24,178 bases of DNA from JAVBJN01 sp031546985 (GTDB taxonomy: Bacteria > Bacteroidota > Bacteroidia > Chitinophagales > Chitinophagaceae), in NCBI GenBank assembly GCA_031546985.1, contig JAVBJN010000119.1, positions 1 to 24,178 on the forward strand, read 5' to 3'. Under the pieces are notes generated by a model, which saw nothing but the letters and a program-made list of their open reading frames with translations, had not been told where the DNA came from and searched no databases. The stretch's first letter is position 1. Each line of letters begins with the position of its first letter. Position numbers and translations under genes: made by a program. Shown here in pieces: positions 1 to 8,743 of this stretch.

Positions 1-70
1 AGCAGGAGCTCAGCACCGCGCATATGGCCAGTCCCGCGCTTATATTTTTAAACCATTTCATCGTAGGCAT
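1..70 (-). CDS. Start of a lipoprotein gene, cut by window edge (possible DUF4249 protein)
   Basis: Reading leftward, an ATG at 70 (or a second in-frame ATG at 61) opens a frame that stays open to the window edge. It encodes a short basic start, a hydrophobic stretch (GLAICAVL) and then LSSC, a good lipobox, so the product should be an exported lipoprotein. It begins only 2 nt after the stop of the TonB-dependent receptor, so the two are almost certainly one operon. In Bacteroidota, receptors of this type are often followed by a DUF4249 lipoprotein. That family call is inference from context only, because just 23 residues are visible. Confidence 0.6.
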   Translation of the reverse strand, partial: MPTMKWFKNISAGLAICAVLSSC

Positions 71-72
71 GG

Positions 73-2403
73 TTAGAATTTAAAGTTGTAAGTAATAGAA
101 GGCACCCATCTGAACAATGCAATCTGGTAGGCTTCGGTTAAGTTAGGGTTGGTCTCGCTCTGGCGGAAGTTGATGATGTAAGGGTTTTGACGGCCATACA
201 CATTGTACACACTAAATGCCAGCTCAGAAGAGAAACGCTTGCGCTCTCTCAGTTTCAGCGTAGCACCTACATCCAGGCGGTGGTAGTCGGGCATACGGTA
301 TCCGTTACGCTCAGTGTAGTAAAACACTTCCTGCCCGTCTACATTATACTTACCACTAGGGAAGGTAATGGCATTGCCGGTATAGTACACAAAAGTGGCA
401 GAGAACGTCCATTTCTTATTCAGTTCATAAATACCTACTACAGAAATATCATGCGTTCTGTCCTGGCGTGCAGCGTACCAGTCGTTGTGGTTAATGCCAT
501 TGATCTGTTTTTCGGAACGGGAAAGCGTATAGCCTACCCAGCCGCTAAACTTACCTACTTTCTTTTTTACGAGAAATTCAATACCATAAGCACGTCCCTG
601 GCCAAACAGCAGTTCGGTTTCAGACTTATCGGTATTGGACACATCGGCTCCGTCTTTGTAATCGATCTGGTTCTGCATGTACTTGTAGTACGCCTCTACG
701 CTGAACTCAAATTTGTTGTCCAGGAAATTGCGGAAATAACCAACCGATCCCTGGTCGGCGATCTCTGGTTTTACGTTATTGGAGCTTGGAATCCATTTAT
801 CGGTTGGGTTCGAAGTGGTAGAGTTGCTGATCAGGTGCATGTTTTGCGTAGTACGCGAGTAAGCCGCTTTAACCGACGATACGCCATTAAGCTGGTAAGC
901 AGCCGACAAACGGGGCTCCAGGTTTACATATGTTTTTACAAACTCACCGGAGGTATAGCTTTTTACACCCACTACCTCATGGTTGGCATCGAGATCGTAG
1001 AAATCGCCTTTACCCAAAATACTGAAGGTAGACAGGCGCAGGCCGTAAATTACTTCCAGCTTTTCCGATGCCTTCCAGGTGTTGGAAGCATACAGCGCGT
1101 TCTCCCATGAGTAGCGCTCCTGCAATACCGGTGGGGTAATGCCGCTGCCTTCAGAAGCCGTCATCTGGCCCGGTACTACCGTGTGGTACACCGACATTAA
1201 ACCAATGCGGATAGAGTTGCGGGGGTTCATAAAATACTGAAATTCCTGTTTCAGGTTCCAATCGCGGATGCGCGATTTGATCTGGAAATCGGTACCGCCA
1301 AAATCCACATTTACTTTATAGCTGTAATCGCTGTAGATCAGGGAGGTATTCGAAAACAGTTTGCTGTTCAGAATATGGTTCCAACGCACGGTTCCGGTAG
1401 CATTACCCCAATCCAGGCCAAACAGATCCTGGTAGCCGAGTTTATCACGGCCAAAATAACCTGATACATACAGGCGGTCTTTATCAGAGAAAATATAGTT
1501 GGCCTTAGCGTTTAGATCATAGAAGTAAAGCGTGTTGTTGCTAAAACGGTCATCGCCGCTCATCCTCAGCAGTGCATCGGCGTAGGTACGGCGGCCGGTA
1601 ATGAGGAAAGATGATTTATCCTTCTGGATAGGGCCTTCCACATTCAACTTGGCAGAGATTAAACCAATACCACCACTCACATGGTAATCCTGGTTGTTGC
1701 CTTCATTCATGCGTATGTCCAGCACCGATGACAGGCGGCCACCGTATTGCGAAGGCATACCACCTTTGTAAATGGTAGCATCTTTAATCGCATCGGAATT
1801 GAATGTAGAGAAAAAGCCCAGCAGGTGCGAGGCATTGTATACCGGCGCATCATCGAGCAAGATCAGGTTCTGATCGGCAGCGCCACCGCGTACATAAAAA
1901 CCCGTGTTACCTTCGCCAGCGGTTTTAATACCAGGCACCAGCGAAATGGTTTTGAGCACATCGCGCTCGCCCATCAGCACCGGCAGTTTATTAATTTCTT
2001 TAATATCCAGTTTTTCAACGCCTGCCTGCGGATTACGAATATTTTCGTCCTGGCGGGTAGATTTTACCACCAGCTCATTCAGGTCTTGCGAATGGTCGTC
2101 AAACGCCATATCCACCTTCACATTCTTGTTCAGGTTAATGGTTTTGCTTTGGGGTTTATACCCTACATAGTTGAAGATAACAGTGTAGTCGCCCTGCGGA
2201 ATGGTGAGCGAGTAAAACCCGAATTCGTTGGTGGTGGTGCCCGTGGCTTTAAGCTCTTTGATGCGTACGGTTACCCCAATCATACTTTCTCCGGTCTTTT
2301 TGTCCTTGATGGTTCCGCTGATGGTAAACTTCGCCTGCCCAAAAACAGTAGAAGTAAGCATCAGCAAAATTCCCAGCAGATAAATACTGCGATTTGGTCT
2401 CAT
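73..2403 (-). CDS. TonB-dependent outer membrane receptor with N-terminal carboxypeptidase-regulatory-like domain
   Basis: A 776-residue outer membrane transporter that should import a ligand using TonB energy. Residues 1-23 form a signal peptide ending in VFGQ. Residues about 27-115 form a carboxypeptidase-regulatory-like beta-sandwich domain (ISGTIKDKKTGESMIGVTV, then NEFGFYSL and NYVGYKP). The plug follows at about 120-235, with GFYVRGGAADQNLILLDD and YGGRLSSVLDIR as typical plug motifs, and the rest is a beta barrel ending in aromatic residues (ITYNFKF). The length is short for a SusC protein, and no SusD-like gene is adjacent. The lipoprotein start 2 nt downstream suggests the receptor/DUF4249 pairing instead. 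The substrate cannot be told from sequence. The ATG at 2403 gives a proper signal peptide. Confidence 0.93.
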   Translation of the reverse strand: MRPNRSIYLLGILLMLTSTVFGQAKFTISGTIKDKKTGESMIGVTVRIKELKATGTTTNEFGFYSLTIPQGDYTVIFNYVGYKPQSKTINLNKNVKVDMAFDDHSQDLNELVVKSTRQDENIRNPQAGVEKLDIKEINKLPVLMGERDVLKTISLVPGIKTAGEGNTGFYVRGGAADQNLILLDDAPVYNASHLLGFFSTFNSDAIKDATIYKGGMPSQYGGRLSSVLDIRMNEGNNQDYHVSGGIGLISAKLNVEGPIQKDKSSFLITGRRTYADALLRMSGDDRFSNNTLYFYDLNAKANYIFSDKDRLYVSGYFGRDKLGYQDLFGLDWGNATGTVRWNHILNSKLFSNTSLIYSDYSYKVNVDFGGTDFQIKSRIRDWNLKQEFQYFMNPRNSIRIGLMSVYHTVVPGQMTASEGSGITPPVLQERYSWENALYASNTWKASEKLEVIYGLRLSTFSILGKGDFYDLDANHEVVGVKSYTSGEFVKTYVNLEPRLSAAYQLNGVSSVKAAYSRTTQNMHLISNSTTSNPTDKWIPSSNNVKPEIADQGSVGYFRNFLDNKFEFSVEAYYKYMQNQIDYKDGADVSNTDKSETELLFGQGRAYGIEFLVKKKVGKFSGWVGYTLSRSEKQINGINHNDWYAARQDRTHDISVVGIYELNKKWTFSATFVYYTGNAITFPSGKYNVDGQEVFYYTERNGYRMPDYHRLDVGATLKLRERKRFSSELAFSVYNVYGRQNPYIINFRQSETNPNLTEAYQIALFRWVPSITYNFKF

Positions 2404-2744
2404 GCAATGTTCTGATTTAGCTTATTAATTTAATTACCAATACATCCGGTCTGCACTTTTCTTTTTCCGCGTATAAAAACTACCCGGTGCCGTTTTTATT
2501 GCGTTATCCAAAAATTAAACCCAAGCTGTTGCCCGCATTCCGGCAAGCCAAACAGGGTTTTGTTTAATTTTTGCCCCGCGAAGATCGCGTATTTTTTCTG
2601 CTTGTCTCCCCTACGGTTACCACCTGGGAGCATAAATTCCATGAGCGGTAATTAATGTTCCGAAAAGGCTTTAACAAAATTGTAACGGTACCGATGGATT
2701 ACTTTTCGCTCCCCGGAGGGATATATCATTAAATCGATAGCCTT
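2404..2744. other. Divergent intergenic region
   Basis: This 341-nt spacer separates the leftward receptor gene from the rightward DUF4349 gene, so it must carry both promoters. I found no clear TTTG-N19-TAnnTTTG match on either strand. The main visible structure is the inverted repeat at 2509-2573, listed separately. No convincing small gene or RNA was seen. Confidence 0.5.
2509..2573. repeat. Large imperfect inverted repeat
   Basis: The outer arms are a perfect 11-bp inverted repeat: CAAAAATTAAA at 2509-2519 and TTTAATTTTTG at 2563-2573. Inside lie further pairs, CTGTT with AACAG and TTGCC with GGCAA, around the loop near 2532-2540. It sits between two divergent genes, so it is not a terminator for either. 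Each arm read outward is TTTAATTTTTG, which loosely resembles the Bacteroidota -7 element. It may be a two-sided promoter or a regulator-binding site; that role is inference. Confidence 0.5.
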
Positions 2745-3608
2745 ATGAAATACTCCTTTCTCCTGATACCGGTGCTGGCCCTGGCCGCTTGCGGAAGAGC
2801 GCCCCGCAATGCAGAAATGGCACCTGAAAGCACTGCCGCACAAGAAAACAGCTCTGTTAAGACAACCGTAAGCGCCAATACCCCTACCGATAGTGCAAAA
2901 ATTATTCGCACGGCCGATTTCAGCATCGAGGTGAGCGATGTTTTGGGCACCACCACCCAAATTGAGCGGCAGGTAAGACTAGCGGGTGGCAAGGTTACAG
3001 AGAGTAAAGTAATGCAGCGACCTTCGGCTTACGAGAGCTACCCGGTAAGTGCAGACTCCATCAAACAGGTATCGAGGTACACCGCCACAGCCAGTTTGCA
3101 GGTGCAGGTACCCAGCTGGCAAACCGATAGTTTCCTGAACTATATTGGCAGCCTGCCGGGCATTACACATGTGCGCAATACAACAGAAACCGATGTAACC
3201 ATCGACTACCTTGAGAACCAACTGCGTGCCCAAAGCCGTCAGAAACTGGCAGATAAAAACCCGGCTCCTAAAACAACCAGTATCGGCGATCTTGCGGACC
3301 TGAATGACGCGGCCATCACCAACCAGGTAAGCAATATGCACCTGAAAGCGCAAACGGCTTATACTTCCATCTCTTTTGAACTGGAGGGCAAGGAGCATAT
3401 AGAAACGCAGATCGTACCCAATTGGGAAACCCTCTCCCGCCCTTCTTTTGGCACAAGGGTTAAAATGGCCGGCATTCAAAGTATTTACGCTTTTGGGCAG
3501 GTGATGCTGGGCGTTATTTACCTGCTGCCTTATGTATTGGCTGTATTACTTGCGGTGCTTATTTTCCGTAAAAGACACATATTGGGCTGGCCTAAAAGTT
3601 GGAAATAG
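2745..3608 (+). CDS. DUF4349 domain-containing lipoprotein
   Basis: A 287-residue predicted lipoprotein. The N-terminus has a short signal peptide with lipobox LAAC (Cys16), followed by a low-complexity Ala/Ser/Thr-rich linker to about residue 50. The DUF4349 domain follows, starting IIRTADFSIEVSDV and containing the pattern GGKVTES and a long helical stretch after YLENQLRAQSRQK. Near the C-terminus there is one transmembrane segment (GQVMLGVIYLLPYVLAVLLA) and then a basic tail (FRKRHILGWPKSWK). Both the lipobox and the terminal membrane helix are usual for DUF4349 proteins, whose function is unknown. It stands alone, with divergent and convergent neighbours. The ATG at 2745 is supported by the signal peptide. 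Confidence 0.88.
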   Translation: MKYSFLLIPVLALAACGRAPRNAEMAPESTAAQENSSVKTTVSANTPTDSAKIIRTADFSIEVSDVLGTTTQIERQVRLAGGKVTESKVMQRPSAYESYPVSADSIKQVSRYTATASLQVQVPSWQTDSFLNYIGSLPGITHVRNTTETDVTIDYLENQLRAQSRQKLADKNPAPKTTSIGDLADLNDAAITNQVSNMHLKAQTAYTSISFELEGKEHIETQIVPNWETLSRPSFGTRVKMAGIQSIYAFGQVMLGVIYLLPYVLAVLLAVLIFRKRHILGWPKSWK

Positions 3609-3610
3609 GA

Positions 3611-3780
3611 CGCTGATGTGTCTGATTAGTCACATCGTGCCAACCTGGCTTCAGCGCTCATTTCAGCTTCCTGCTACTTTTTTTTGCGGAAAAAAGTAAC
3701 GCAAAAAAGCCGCCCGAAAACGGTTACACCACGTTTTCGGTTCGCTACCCTGATTCTGCTGCCGTGCTACTGTAACCTCA
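3611..3780. repeat. Repeat-like intergenic spacer with three hairpins
   Basis: Just after the DUF4349 stop lies a hairpin, GATGTG (3615-3620) with CACATC (3631-3636), extended by CT/AG around a GATT loop. Next comes a T/A-rich hairpin near 3678-3708 (TTTTTTGCG with CGCAAAAAA), then CCGAAAACG (3714-3722) with CGTTTTCGG (3732-3740). One forward frame is open from about 3626 to a stop near 3778 but has no ATG, so I do not call a gene. The hairpin-rich build suggests a dispersed intergenic repeat; this needs a genome search to confirm. Confidence 0.45.
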
Positions 3781-3820
3781 ACTTAAACGCCCATGATCAA
3801 AGCTGGCAAGATATCCAGAT

Positions 3821-3858
3821 AAAAAAAGTCCCGGCATTGGGTAAATGCCGGGACTTTT
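3821..3858. terminator. Bidirectional rho-independent terminator
   Basis: A perfect stem, AAAGTCCCGGCATT (3825-3838) with AATGCCGGGACTTT (3844-3857), encloses a 5-nt loop. A run of A precedes it and a run of T follows it, so it makes a U-tract on either strand. It lies 20 nt past the stop of the leftward FG-GAP gene and downstream of the rightward DUF4349 gene, and can end both transcripts. Confidence 0.9.
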
Positions 3859-3877
3859 AAATATCGAAATCAACCGA

Positions 3878-6184
3878 TTATTGTTTTACCAAACGGGAAG
3901 TTTGTATCGTACCCGTTTCGTCTTTTACCACCACCAGGTAAATGCCGGCTGGCAGTGTGGCAATGCTGTAGTTTTTGCTCATTTGCGGTACGGTTACATT
4001 CCACTGGTCTTCGAGGTACATTCTTCCGGCCATATCCATAATCACCAGGCGTTGCTGGTGCGCATTCCAATCGCTAAACTCAATAGTAATGTTATCGTTG
4101 GCAGGGTTGGGATACAGTTTAAAGCTGGCTTTGGCAGGTTTGTTTATTTCGCCAATGGCCATAGCCGGTGCAGGATCCCAGGCGCGATCGGTATCTTGTT
4201 TAAACAGGTAAACGCCTCCCTGGCTGTTGCCCACAATCATTTCGTATTTACCATCGCCATCAATATCACCTACCGCGGGCACAGCACGGCTGCCTACAAA
4301 CAGTTTCTGCGGTTGGGTAACGGAATCCATAAAGGTATAGCTGGCTGTAGGATTACTGCCAATATTGGTATAGCGGTAAATATAACCGTCGTTGCAGCCC
4401 ACCAGCAGGTAGGTTTTGCCAGGTGTACCCAACGGGGCAAATACCGGCGCGGCCATACCGCCCAAACTGTTGGTAGCAGGCACCCATACATTGCCGAGCA
4501 CATTGCTTAGCGAATCGAAGGTTACCGTATTGGGATTGGTCGTAGTGTTGAGGTAACAGATAAGGCTGCCATTGGAACGGCCAGCTACCAGGTCTTTTTT
4601 ACCATCGCCGTTTACATCATACAAAGCGGGTTTGCTTACCGTAATGGTATTGCGGTTGTCGAGCTTATGCGTTACAAAATTGTAAGAGGGTATTACGTTA
4701 TTGGAAACGGCGGTGTTGCGGTAATAAGAGAAAGTACCATTGTCTTTGCCCAAAACAATATCGTCAATACCATCGCCATTTACATCGCCAAAAGCAAGAT
4801 ACGCGCCATCAAAGGTATAACCGGGGCTGCTTTTGAGATCCAGAAAATCGGCATTGCTCAATGTAAACTCAGGATGGCCGCTCGTACTGGTATTGAGGTA
4901 AAGTGCTATGGAAGGTTTGTAGCGGGCCGTAACCGGATCGTAAATACCACGGCCCCCAATAAACAAATCGAGCTTGCCATCTTTATTGTAATCGTACAAC
5001 ACCGGATAGGCATCGCTGCCGGTTTCGATCATTTGATTGGTAAGGATCGTATCGCTCTCAAACACATAAGGTAAACCTGCCCCTGTGTTCTTTTTATATT
5101 GGGTTATGCAATGGTAGTTGTTGGATACATCTTCTTTGCTGGGCGCAAAGAGAATATCATCGTTACCATCATTGTCTACATCGAAATGAAAACCGCAGGG
5201 CTGTTTAGCCAGGTTCAGCACATGGCCGCCCTTTTGAAACAAGGTATCTTGTTTGGTAATTAAGGCATGTTTGCCACTGGCGCCATTAATCAGCAACTGA
5301 ATGTCGTCGAATTTCTGGTTGCCTATCAGCATATCCACATCGCCATCGCCATCGTAATCGAGGTCGCACATACAATCGCCGGCATCACGCTTTTTCATCG
5401 AAGGCACATAGGTACCGGTATTGATACAAATCAGTGAATCACCGTTGGAGTAGGTCGCACCCTGGAAAGAACGGTAAGCCGACTGAAACACTTTGCCCCA
5501 GCAGCCGGTTGCAAAATTGATGCGGATCGAATCGCAAGGCAGTCCCTGCTCTTTGGCCATATTCTGGTAAAACTGGATAAAACCACCTGTAATTTCATAG
5601 GCCAGCACATCCAGATCGCCATCGCCATCCACATCGCCCACCACCGGAATATCGCCATTGGCATTCACATACACATTAATCTGCTGCCCGGTCGGATTGT
5701 TGGGATTGGTAGGATAAAACAAGGGCTTATAGGGTGCAAACTGCAATTCATTATTCTTATAAAAGCCACGGTACACCATTACACCGGTTGCGCCACGCGT
5801 AAACAGATCGGGTATATTATCGCAGTTGTAATCTTTTAAAATAGCGTAACCGCCTGCTGCGGGAAAGAAACACTCGTAGCGGGGCGCATATTCGTAAGAG
5901 GCTTTGCCGCTCACCCCTTTGTTTAAAAAGGTTTGGAAAGCGTCGTTCGATTTGTTGTAAATGATAAGGTCTTTCTTACCGTCGTTGTTGAGGTCTGCAC
6001 TTTGCAATTGTGGAATATTAACCCCGCCGCACCAGGGCAGCTCCAGGGTTTTGCCGTTCGATTTTACAGTAATGCCATCGTAGTAGTTGTAAAACAGCTG
6101 ATTGCTCTGCCCTACCGCTATGGTTGTACAAACCGCGCTGATGATTAATCCTGCAAATGTGCCCCTTTTAAACATGTCGATCAT
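3878..6184 (-). CDS. Secreted FG-GAP/VCBS repeat protein with type IX sorting domain
   Basis: A roughly 768-residue exported protein. A signal peptide (FKRGTFAGLIISAVCTTIAVGQ) is followed by at least nine calcium-binding loops of the DxDGDGxxD kind, including DLNNDGKKD, DVDGDGDLD, DYDGDGDVD, DVDNDGNDD, DYNKDGKLD, DVNGDGIDD, DVNGDGKKD and DIDGDGKYE. These mark FG-GAP/VCBS blades, probably one or two beta propellers. The last ~75 residues start FKLYPNPANDNITIEF and end LVVVKDETGTIQTSRLVKQ, a typical type A sorting domain for type IX secretion, so the protein should be released or anchored at the cell surface. A precise partner or substrate is not visible. The start is ATG 6184 or ATG 6175; a longer frame from 6205 is less likely. 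The gene is 74 nt downstream of tamL on the same strand. Confidence 0.9.
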   Translation of the reverse strand: MIDMFKRGTFAGLIISAVCTTIAVGQSNQLFYNYYDGITVKSNGKTLELPWCGGVNIPQLQSADLNNDGKKDLIIYNKSNDAFQTFLNKGVSGKASYEYAPRYECFFPAAGGYAILKDYNCDNIPDLFTRGATGVMVYRGFYKNNELQFAPYKPLFYPTNPNNPTGQQINVYVNANGDIPVVGDVDGDGDLDVLAYEITGGFIQFYQNMAKEQGLPCDSIRINFATGCWGKVFQSAYRSFQGATYSNGDSLICINTGTYVPSMKKRDAGDCMCDLDYDGDGDVDMLIGNQKFDDIQLLINGASGKHALITKQDTLFQKGGHVLNLAKQPCGFHFDVDNDGNDDILFAPSKEDVSNNYHCITQYKKNTGAGLPYVFESDTILTNQMIETGSDAYPVLYDYNKDGKLDLFIGGRGIYDPVTARYKPSIALYLNTSTSGHPEFTLSNADFLDLKSSPGYTFDGAYLAFGDVNGDGIDDIVLGKDNGTFSYYRNTAVSNNVIPSYNFVTHKLDNRNTITVSKPALYDVNGDGKKDLVAGRSNGSLICYLNTTTNPNTVTFDSLSNVLGNVWVPATNSLGGMAAPVFAPLGTPGKTYLLVGCNDGYIYRYTNIGSNPTASYTFMDSVTQPQKLFVGSRAVPAVGDIDGDGKYEMIVGNSQGGVYLFKQDTDRAWDPAPAMAIGEINKPAKASFKLYPNPANDNITIEFSDWNAHQQRLVIMDMAGRMYLEDQWNVTVPQMSKNYSIATLPAGIYLVVVKDETGTIQTSRLVKQ

Positions 6185-6258
6185 TTTATTGCTTAAATAT
6201 ACCAAATCCGCTTTCTAAAAGACGGTAAAATGCAATAAAAAGTTGGTGCACAATGCAG

Positions 6259-8688
6259 TTAGAAAGGATAATCGATCGCCAGCTGAAACACAATATTTTT
6301 GCGCCAGGTAGGATCGCCAAAGTTAAAATCCTTCAGCACCCAACCATCGTTGGCCATTACCACAGGGTTTTTGATAGGCACCCCAAAGTCGCCACGGATT
6401 ACCACAAAACTGAGCAACGCACGAATGCCCACCCCGGCGCTCAACGCCACATCGTGCCAGAGCTTTTCTGAAAATTCGAATTTAGAACCCGGACGGGGAT
6501 CATTGGGATTGATGCTCCAGATATTACCGCCATCCAAAAATACCGCGCCTTTCATATCGAGAAAACCGGCAAAGAGTTTAAACATATCGAACCGGTACTC
6601 GGTGCTGAATTCGATTTTAATATCGCCCGTCTGGTCTACAAACAGGCCATTATTGGCAGCATTGGTGGCAGAGGTATCTTTGTAGGAGCCGGGGCCCAGC
6701 GTTCTAAGCCGCCATCCGCGAATGCTGTAGGCGCCCCCCACAAAGTATTGCTTTACATAAGGCAATACCTGCGAGCTGCCATAAGGCACGCCAATACCTA
6801 CCGAAAGCCTGTTGGCATACGTCGCTTTACGGCGGGTAAAATAATACCTGAAATCACCATCAAACTTTACATACTGCGAAATATCGGCCACACCCAGCAC
6901 ATCGGTAATGGAGTTGCGGTCTTTGGTAATGGAACGGGTGGCCCAGTCTACAGCGCTCATTAAGCCACCTGCTTCTTCTAAGCCCAGGCGTATATAGCCG
7001 TATCCCCGCTTGCTCCGGCCCAGGTTATTAAAAATATAGGCTATGTTTTCTCCCTCAATAAAAATATCCTGGTAGCTCTTGGCCAGGTAAGGGTTGGCAT
7101 TCAACCGCTCCTGGAAAGACTCCGAGACGTTAGTTTTTTTAAATACGTTAAAGAACACCGGGTTTACCACCCACATCTTATATTGGGTTTCTTTCCAGGT
7201 ATAACCAAATGAGCTACTTACGTTAGAAAGGTTAAAATAATTGGTGCGCGAAATATAGTTGTAACCCAGCGATATCTGCGTTTTGGGAATATCAAAACGG
7301 TTGGTCTCTACCCGGAAAGGCACCAGGAATTTAGGAAACAGCAATGAGAAATTAATACCCAGCTCGCGCGCGGTACCGGTCTTAACCTGGTCGTACGTAA
7401 ACCACTCGTAACCCAGCTTGGGAGATATGGTAAACATGTTTGCCCCTTTCCAAAGGTTACGGTTCTGGTAACTCATACCTATATTAAAACCATTACCGTT
7501 GGATGAGTTTACAAAATCGAGCGTAGTATTTACAAACCGCTTGGTGGCGGGGGTAAGCACCAGGATGTAATTCAGTTTCTGCTGGGTATACCCGGAGTCG
7601 GGCAAAGGCCGGAAAAGCGACCGCACATTTTGAAATGCGCCCAGCGAGTTCATGCGGTTAAAGGTGGTAACCTCACTAAACTCAGAATAATAGGTATTGG
7701 TATGAAACAGGATATTATCGTTAAGCACCTTGGGCTTGATAAAGCGGCCGCGGTAATAGAAATGTTTATCCTCGTAAGGAATCACCTGCATCACAGTATC
7801 GCCTTTATTAATCTCGGCCTGCGTAAGCCCCAGCGCATACACCCGTATGTCGTTAATCACATATTTCTGGTGGTTAATGGTATCCGGATCCTGCACCAGT
7901 ATATCCACATCCATAGAGCGTTTGCCTTTGTGCTGCTTTACCCCCATACTGTTCATCGCCAGCTGAAAGGGATTGCCCACATTGGTGAGGTAAGATTTAT
8001 CGAGCGTATCCAGCTCCACGCTAATGTACTGCTCATTAAAAGCATAATAGCCTTCGTTGCGTATCAGGTGGGTTAGCCGGCTGCGCTCGCTTGTAGCCTG
8101 CGCCATGGTATAGGGCATACCTTTCTGCAACACCGTTTCGTTCTTATGTTTTACCAGCAGCGCCAGCAACACAGAGTCTTCGGCATAGAAGCGAACGGTA
8201 TCTATCACATAATTAATACCGGTATTGATACGGTAATGAACGGTAGCTTTTTTATCCTTAATAGTTATGGTATCGGTTACCCTGGCGTAGAAGTAACCGA
8301 GGTTAAACAGCAGTCTTTTAATATTCTCACGCGATTTGTCTATCTGCACCGAATCGAGAATAACAGGCGCCTCTACCGTTTTGCTTTTCAGCTGAAAGTT
8401 GTCGGGATCATTTTCATACTTCTTGCGGCGCACATTATACAGCCACAGCTTATAGGGAAATACGCCCAGTATCTTCAGGTTGGGCCGGTGGTTAATAACA
8501 GAAGCGATCTGATCGTCGACAATGCCTTTGTCCTTTATTTTTTGGGGCGATTGTACCTCTACCTTGTTATTCCAAAGCAAATATTTATCGCCGGGAAGGT
8601 AACGCGTAGTATTACAGGCGCTTAACGCCAGGAGCATACAAATCACCATCCAGCCTGTTCCTATATGTTTCTTAACCGATTTAGCCAT
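6259..8688 (-). CDS. tamL: BamA/TamA-family outer membrane assembly lipoprotein (TamL-like)
   Basis: An 809-residue Omp85-superfamily protein. The signal peptide ends in the lipobox LSAC (Cys25), followed by NTTRYLPGDKYLL. This lipid anchor on a BamA-like protein is the mark of TamL, the Bacteroidota counterpart of TamA, which works with TamB in moving or inserting envelope proteins and lipids. The N-terminal half has POTRA-like stretches (for example FNLGYFYARVTDTITIKDKKA). The C-terminal half is a barrel with GGAYSIRGWRLRTLGPGSY, equivalent to the conserved loop-6 (V/I)RG(F/Y) motif, then FLDGGNIW and a terminal aromatic strand (FQLAIDYPF). I chose ATG 8688 over an upstream frame start at 8742, because it places the signal peptide properly and leaves room for a promoter. 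No tamB gene lies in the window. Confidence 0.88.
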   Translation of the reverse strand: MAKSVKKHIGTGWMVICMLLALSACNTTRYLPGDKYLLWNNKVEVQSPQKIKDKGIVDDQIASVINHRPNLKILGVFPYKLWLYNVRRKKYENDPDNFQLKSKTVEAPVILDSVQIDKSRENIKRLLFNLGYFYARVTDTITIKDKKATVHYRINTGINYVIDTVRFYAEDSVLLALLVKHKNETVLQKGMPYTMAQATSERSRLTHLIRNEGYYAFNEQYISVELDTLDKSYLTNVGNPFQLAMNSMGVKQHKGKRSMDVDILVQDPDTINHQKYVINDIRVYALGLTQAEINKGDTVMQVIPYEDKHFYYRGRFIKPKVLNDNILFHTNTYYSEFSEVTTFNRMNSLGAFQNVRSLFRPLPDSGYTQQKLNYILVLTPATKRFVNTTLDFVNSSNGNGFNIGMSYQNRNLWKGANMFTISPKLGYEWFTYDQVKTGTARELGINFSLLFPKFLVPFRVETNRFDIPKTQISLGYNYISRTNYFNLSNVSSSFGYTWKETQYKMWVVNPVFFNVFKKTNVSESFQERLNANPYLAKSYQDIFIEGENIAYIFNNLGRSKRGYGYIRLGLEEAGGLMSAVDWATRSITKDRNSITDVLGVADISQYVKFDGDFRYYFTRRKATYANRLSVGIGVPYGSSQVLPYVKQYFVGGAYSIRGWRLRTLGPGSYKDTSATNAANNGLFVDQTGDIKIEFSTEYRFDMFKLFAGFLDMKGAVFLDGGNIWSINPNDPRPGSKFEFSEKLWHDVALSAGVGIRALLSFVVIRGDFGVPIKNPVVMANDGWVLKDFNFGDPTWRKNIVFQLAIDYPF

Positions 8689-8716
8689 GTACTTACCTGA
8701 ATAGCGCAATTTGTGA

Positions 8717-8724
8717 TACTTTTG
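8717..8724 (+). promoter_or_regulatory. Candidate -7 element for the RNA methyltransferase gene
   Basis: TACTTTTG matches the Bacteroidota -7 consensus TAnnTTTG exactly and ends 19 nt before the ATG at 8744. No TTTG -33 box is seen at the usual distance, so support is partial. Confidence 0.35.
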
Positions 8725-8743
8725 CTTTCGTCTAATTTTCAAT

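Noticed and set aside
187..1110. 307-codon plus-strand open frame opposite the receptor gene
   Set aside because: It lies wholly antisense to the receptor barrel. Its translation shows no domain or signal, and it follows from the codon bias of the real gene.
3878..6184. CRISPR-like or tandem DNA repeat suggested by recurring GATGGCGATGGC-type segments
   Set aside because: The recurrences encode the DxDGDG calcium loops of the FG-GAP protein, and their spacing varies with the blades.
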